Below, piece by piece: positions 13,986-17,833 of a stretch of 17,833 nucleotides of DNA. The translations under genes and the position numbers were made by a program. A model generated the notes under the pieces. That model was not told the DNA's origin. It did no database searches and saw nothing but the letters and a program-made list of their open reading frames with translations. The DNA comes from UBA1181 sp045601045 (GTDB lineage: Bacteria > Bacteroidota > Bacteroidia > Bacteroidales > Paludibacteraceae): assembly GCA_045601045.1 (NCBI GenBank), contig JAZRZA010000015.1:1-17833 (forward strand). The letters are read 5' to 3'. Position 1 is the stretch's first letter. Every line of letters starts with the position of its first letter.

Positions 13986-14029
13986 GCGAATAAAAGAAGC
14001 GTTTGTTCAACAAAGTCAATTAGGGAGAG

Positions 14030-14995
14030 ATGAAGCGCTTGCTCGTTACATATGCGATTCCTTCTGAATCTTTGAAAGCTTTGAAAGAGCGGTTTGAGGT
14101 TATTGTTCCTGAGGAGGGTTCTTTCTCTCGGGAAGAGGTTTTGCGTCTTGTCCCCAACTGCGAGGCGATGCTTTCTATGTTCTCGTTCAAGGTGGATAGG
14201 GAGGTGATGGATGCGGGTAAGTCGTTGAAAATCATCTCGAATTTTGGCGTAGGCTACAATAATATTGATATCTCCTATGCGAAGGAGCGTGGAATTGTGG
14301 TGACCAATACACCCGACCCAGTGGTGGAACCAACAGCGGAGTTGGCATTCGCTTTGATGTCTGACTTGGCGCGCCGCGTGAGCGAGTGCGATGCAAAACT
14401 GAAACGACGTGATGATGGTCTGAAGTGGGGCGTGATGGAAAATTTAGGCGTCGGCCTTTGGGGAAAGCGACTCGGCATAGTGGGCCTGGGCAACATCGGC
14501 AAGGCGATCGCCCGTCGGGCTTTGGTCTCGGGCATGGAGGTTGTCTATTATAATCGTCACCCTTTGAGTTGGCTGGAAGAAGATTATTTAGGCGTTTCTT
14601 ATCTGCCTTTCGAAGAGCTATTAGCCACCTCGGACTATCTTTCGCTCAATACACCATTGACTGAAAGCACCTTTCACTTGATGGATCAAACCACCATCGC
14701 CCAAATGAAGCGGGGCGCATTCCTGATCAACACAGCCCGTGGCCCTGTGGTGGATGAAGCGGCTTTGGTGTCGGCATTGCGCAGTGGACATTTGGCGGGA
14801 GCGGGATTGGATGTCTATGAGTTCGAACCTGCCATTACGGATGATTTATTGTCGATGGATAATGTGGTTTTGGTGCCCCATATCGGTACCGCCACGATGG
14901 ATGCCCGTATCGAGATGGGTAATTATGCGGCGGAAAATATCTTGCTTTTTTTCCGTGGTGAAGAACCATTGAGCGTTGTGGTAGGGGCAAATTGA
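14030..14995 (+). CDS. D-isomer 2-hydroxyacid dehydrogenase (hydroxypyruvate/glyoxylate reductase-like)
   Basis: The 321-residue NAD(P)-dependent cytoplasmic enzyme has the family signature GLGNIG (152-157) in the nucleotide-binding domain, the catalytic Arg237 (NTARGPVVDE), Glu264 (LDVYEFEP) and His284 (VPHIGTAT). The N-terminal FGVGYNNID segment is also typical. No ACT domain follows, which argues against classical SerA and suggests a glycerate, glyoxylate or similar reductase; the substrate cannot be fixed. GGGAGAG immediately precedes the ATG, unusually Shine-Dalgarno-like for this window. The last codons (VVVGAN-stop) lie partly in a palindromic repeat copy, so the C-terminus may have been changed by repeat insertion. 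A metabolic tie to the glycerate kinase at 4179 is possible. Confidence 0.9.
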   Translation: MKRLLVTYAIPSESLKALKERFEVIVPEEGSFSREEVLRLVPNCEAMLSMFSFKVDREVMDAGKSLKIISNFGVGYNNIDISYAKERGIVVTNTPDPVVEPTAELAFALMSDLARRVSECDAKLKRRDDGLKWGVMENLGVGLWGKRLGIVGLGNIGKAIARRALVSGMEVVYYNRHPLSWLEEDYLGVSYLPFEELLATSDYLSLNTPLTESTFHLMDQTTIAQMKRGAFLINTARGPVVDEAALVSALRSGHLAGAGLDVYEFEPAITDDLLSMDNVVLVPHIGTATMDARIEMGNYAAENILLFFRGEEPLSVVVGAN

Positions 14996-15002
14996 TTCGT
15001 CC
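14981..15002 (+). repeat. Palindromic repeat, copy 3 (contains the dehydrogenase stop)
   Basis: GTAGGGGCAAATTGATTCGT then CC is a diverged copy of the element at 1993 and 13962. It encodes the last residues V-G-A-N and the TGA (14993-14995). Confidence 0.5.
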
Positions 15003-15232
15003 ATTGTTTTCTGAAATGAACAGACCTTAATAATCTGTCCTGTCTTGATTCCCCTTATTGGCACCACTATGTATTTGATTATGTTGTGATTAAAAATTAA
15101 TGAAAAGTTTTTAAATCAAATAATTATTTCCTAAATTGCGTGGCGTTTTTTGAGGACGTGTGTTTTGTACAAAGTATTGACAATCAGTGTGTTCCCGTTT
15201 GGAAGGGAATTGTGTAATACAAATTTGTAACC
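14996..15232. other. AT-rich leader before the surface-protein gene
   Basis: This 237-nt stretch has no ORF. I see no full TTTG/TAnnTTTG promoter: the nearest is TTTG (15198-15201) with CAAATTTG (15220-15227), which has an 18-nt spacer and one mismatch and lies too close to the start. A weak inverted repeat TTCCC/GGGAA (15192-15209) lies in the probable leader. The promoter of the long gene is therefore unresolved. Confidence 0.4.
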
Positions 15233-17833
15233 ATGAAGATGCAAAAATTGTTATTAATGGATAAGTATATGGGGTATTTCAAACAAGGATGTCGCATGTT
15301 AACCATGTTGGCGTTGGTATCATTTTTTAATGTTGGTTCAGCCGGTGCGCAATGCGTAGTGGGTAAGATGGACTTTAGTTTGTCTTCGAAGGTGGACCTA
15401 TGCAACCCTCAGTTGTCGAACGACGAGGATGGCTGGTTTAATGAGGATGTGGCCGATGAGTTGGATGCGTGTAAGGATTTTTACGCGACTCCGTCAAATG
15501 TGGCTCAGTTAGGTATGGCGTCCAATGTGCTTTCGGTTCCTGGCGCGATGATTACTGAAAAGGCTTGGACTGCGAATAAGGCGACGCAAAATGCTGCCGA
15601 TAATTCGGTCGGATATTCCGCAATCGTGGCAAATCCGAAAATAATTGATCCATTGTTGCTGGAGGTGCCAGGTAAGAATTTGCTTGTCAGTTTCGGTAAT
15701 TCCCATGATAAAACATACATCATGGGTTATTCCGTAAGTGGATTAAAACCAGGATCCACAGCGACATTGACGTGCGAAGTTTATAATTTGATTGATCCCG
15801 CCTCTTTGGCTGCGAGCGCGACCGCTGCCGCATCAACAAAGGAAATTAAGATTTGTGGCCAAACCTATAACCCTCAGCAAGATAAGGTCTATGGTCAGGC
15901 TGGCGCCATCGTCACAACAGCGACTTCGTTGAACACGAACGGTGCTGTTCAGGGATTATCTACGACGATCGGTTATGGTGAATCAAAGAAGATTAGTATT
16001 AAGGCGACTGTGGATGCTTATGGAAACGCATCTTTCTATATCGGAAAAGGCGGAGGTACCAACTCAATTCCTGTTGGTATCACAGATGTAGAGGTGGTAG
16101 GAACGATTAAACCGGAAATTGATTTCAATGACAATCCGTGCCCTAAGATGCCGGCTGTTGTCAATCTAAAGCAGAAATACCCTGCGGGTACAACTTTTTC
16201 TTGGAAAGAGAGCACCACTGGTCAAACATCATCTACCGCATCATTCTCATTCCAACCGCCATCAGAAGGTAAGTATAAGATTTCTTGTACGGTCGATATG
16301 GGTAATGGTTGTACCGCCTCTGCGGCGGATGACTTCACTTTGGAGGTTGGCAAGTGTTGTGAAAGTGAGGCAGGTGTGGCGATGGCCAAGGTGAACATCT
16401 ACTACAATGACTTTGGATCCTTCTCCGGATCCACTTATACCTACTTGAATAGTGTGGGCCAATCCGTATCGGTTCCGACCAAAGATATGATGGATTGCGG
16501 AGCGGGAGGTGTCCCAGCTATAGAAGACCAGTTAGGTGGTTTCGGTGGTATTAAGTACAATAACAATCCATGTACAGGAACAGGAGGATATGCCATTTCG
16601 ACAATAGATCCATACACAAGATCTATTGAAGATAAGAAAGCGCCTGGAACAGGAGGATTCATGGTAATGGACTTGAAGGACAAAAACTTCGATAAGGTGA
16701 TCTTTGAGAAAGTGATTCCAGATCTATGTGTGGGAAGAACTTTGTACTTTAATACTGATATCGCTTCTGCCAACAACAAGGCTGCGGAGAATGCCCATAT
16801 TGATATCGTTGTGATCGAAAAGCACAAGGATGGAACAGAGATAGAGAAGAAGAGATGGGAGCGTACTTTGACCACCAGCACCAGTTGGATTAATAACTAT
16901 TTGGAGTTTACTGTAACGGAGGAGTCTGATTTGGTGTTGCGAATCGAAAGTAAGGACGCTAATTATCCGGATGATAAAGGAGATATGGCTTTGGACAATA
17001 TTTTCCTTCAGGTATGTGCGCCACCTTCAATCCCATTTGATTGGGAGTTGAACAGCGATAAAAGCTTGTTGGACTTGTGTACCGGAGATGTTTTGACATT
17101 GAAGGCCGAGCCGTTTAGCACATTGACGGAGTTCTATGGTGGAGATCCAAAATATATGTTCCAATACACATATGACGATCCTAAAACCATGGATCCGGAG
17201 GATGTGACGTGGGTAACTATGGATTTGAACGGTCAAACTATATTTGATTCTCCTAATTTTAATATTGAAGAACCTGCTACACACAAAGCATTCTCGGGAA
17301 TCAGTGATGGTGACGAGAAGGAGGTGACATTCCGTGTAGTTGTGGGAAGGGAAGCAACTTTGAAAGATCCTAAGGAGTTGAAGGTGAATGCGCAATCTCC
17401 TTGTAGGAACATTTCTGTTTCTAATATGTTCGTGACGGCAAGTTTGAATTGTGCCGCATGTACTAAACCGGACGATGTCGTATTTGCAGCCGAGGGTGGT
17501 AAATTTGACAAGAAGACCAAAACGGTTGAACTTTGTAAGGAGGATGATTTCACCACTTTGAGTATGACCAACAAGGTCCATGGTATCGATAAAAATGGTG
17601 ATGATTACTACGATTATACGGTAAGTTGGCATAAGGAGAAAGTTTCCGGTGCGGGAGAGACATCCGCTATAACTAGCAAGGATTCACCTAGTGCGCCGAC
17701 GATGAAGGTGAAGTGGTCAGACGCCAGCCCAGAGGGCACGAAGTACATCATCTCGATCCACGACAACTTCGACACGGACCCGACCGCATGCGACATCACC
17801 GACACGATCATCGTCATCGCGAACCCGGAGCCG
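15233..17833 (+). CDS. Giant exported modular surface protein (Ig/PKD-like repeats), 5' part only
   Basis: An uninterrupted frame of 867 codons runs off the window with no stop. Residues 1-39 form a long signal peptide (cleavage predicted at SAGA|Q); Met13 or Met22 are alternative starts giving a usual-length signal. Residues about 41-372 are beta-rich with a PKD/Ig-like unit (near 303-372, TTFSWKES ... GKYKISCTVDMGNGC). Residues about 374-600 resemble a MAM/jelly-roll carbohydrate-binding-like domain (FDKVIFEK ... ALDNIFLQVC). Further Ig-like modules start with C-x-G/E-D motifs (LCTGDVLTL near 617, ELCKEDDFTTL near 766). Such architecture is typical of large Bacteroidota adhesins, often exported by the type IX system; the C-terminal sorting signal would be outside the window. 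Codon usage changes sharply at codon 821 (see findings). Confidence 0.85.
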   Translation, partial: MKMQKLLLMDKYMGYFKQGCRMLTMLALVSFFNVGSAGAQCVVGKMDFSLSSKVDLCNPQLSNDEDGWFNEDVADELDACKDFYATPSNVAQLGMASNVLSVPGAMITEKAWTANKATQNAADNSVGYSAIVANPKIIDPLLLEVPGKNLLVSFGNSHDKTYIMGYSVSGLKPGSTATLTCEVYNLIDPASLAASATAAASTKEIKICGQTYNPQQDKVYGQAGAIVTTATSLNTNGAVQGLSTTIGYGESKKISIKATVDAYGNASFYIGKGGGTNSIPVGITDVEVVGTIKPEIDFNDNPCPKMPAVVNLKQKYPAGTTFSWKESTTGQTSSTASFSFQPPSEGKYKISCTVDMGNGCTASAADDFTLEVGKCCESEAGVAMAKVNIYYNDFGSFSGSTYTYLNSVGQSVSVPTKDMMDCGAGGVPAIEDQLGGFGGIKYNNNPCTGTGGYAISTIDPYTRSIEDKKAPGTGGFMVMDLKDKNFDKVIFEKVIPDLCVGRTLYFNTDIASANNKAAENAHIDIVVIEKHKDGTEIEKKRWERTLTTSTSWINNYLEFTVTEESDLVLRIESKDANYPDDKGDMALDNIFLQVCAPPSIPFDWELNSDKSLLDLCTGDVLTLKAEPFSTLTEFYGGDPKYMFQYTYDDPKTMDPEDVTWVTMDLNGQTIFDSPNFNIEEPATHKAFSGISDGDEKEVTFRVVVGREATLKDPKELKVNAQSPCRNISVSNMFVTASLNCAACTKPDDVVFAAEGGKFDKKTKTVELCKEDDFTTLSMTNKVHGIDKNGDDYYDYTVSWHKEKVSGAGETSAITSKDSPSAPTMKVKWSDASPEGTKYIISIHDNFDTDPTACDITDTIIVIANPEP

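Noticed and set aside
14002..14014. Palindrome TTTGTTCAACAAA upstream of the dehydrogenase
   Set aside because: It could be an operator, but it is a single short copy in AT-rich sequence with no promoter visible near it; not enough to call.
15176..15181. TTGACA before the surface-protein gene as a sigma-70 -35 box
   Set aside because: Promoters in this phylum use TTTG/TAnnTTTG, and no TATAAT lies at 17 nt; likely chance.
16602..16628. Nine-base inverted repeat CAATAGATC / GATCTATTG inside the surface-protein gene
   Set aside because: It is within a continuous coding frame, with no break or flanking duplication, and probably reflects codon coincidence.
1..17833. CRISPR array, tRNA, rRNA, intact insertion sequence, toxin-antitoxin pair or phage genes
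   Set aside because: I scanned for regularly spaced repeats, tRNA-like cloverleaf ends, transposase motifs with terminal repeats and paired small genes and saw none that hold up.

Overview
The window reads as a chromosomal segment of a Bacteroidota member, most likely order Bacteroidales. Upstream regions carry the TAnnTTTG -7 box typical of that phylum, and Shine-Dalgarno sites are mostly absent. The gene families also fit: a RhuM-type protein, a PD-(D/E)XK transposase-type nuclease, a TlpA-like exported protein, a PtpA-like S9 peptidase, a Kef-type antiporter with a Usp-like tail, and a very large modular surface protein. The species cannot be named from the sequence alone.

Layout. Positions 1-2080 are accessory and repeat-rich: a shortened nuclease gene (102-605, minus), a cluster of small hairpins (859-956), and a RhuM-type gene (952-1836, minus) flanked by about 40-bp imperfect direct repeats (721-761 and 1950-1989). 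Positions 2080-5075 hold a lipoprotein nitroreductase (minus) divergent from a two-gene unit (plus): a secreted thioredoxin-fold protein without the CxxC pair and a D-glycerate 3-kinase-like enzyme. A small intrinsic terminator (5114-5139) lies 9 nt before the next start codon. Positions 5149-9083 hold an ABC-F (Uup-type) ATPase followed closely by a prolyl tripeptidyl/dipeptidyl peptidase without a signal peptide. The 290-nt gap after it contains a near-ideal promoter and a strong terminator about 80 nt apart with no ORF between them, which is a candidate small RNA. Positions 9374-13945 hold a cation/proton antiporter, an acyltransferase (4-nt overlap) and RuvB. A D-2-hydroxyacid dehydrogenase (14030-14995) follows. 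The start of a giant exported modular protein (15233 to the window end) is open at the edge.

How the genes relate. Most are housekeeping genes in short co-directional units. The only plausible metabolic link is between the dehydrogenase (possible hydroxypyruvate/glyoxylate reductase) and the glycerate kinase, which together could take hydroxypyruvate or glyoxylate carbon to a phosphoglycerate; they are 9 kb apart and the link is inference. A palindromic repeat with core GGGGCGAATTGCATTCGCCC occurs three times (1993-2015, 13962-13985, 14981-15002). One copy supplies the stop codon of the dehydrogenase, and an AT-rich repeat module supplies the stop of ruvB.

The most interesting points are the candidate small RNA at 9122-9240, the abrupt codon-composition change inside the surface-protein gene at about 17693, and the repeat-bounded RhuM/PLD-like gene. 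I found no CRISPR array, tRNA, rRNA, complete insertion sequence or obvious defence island.
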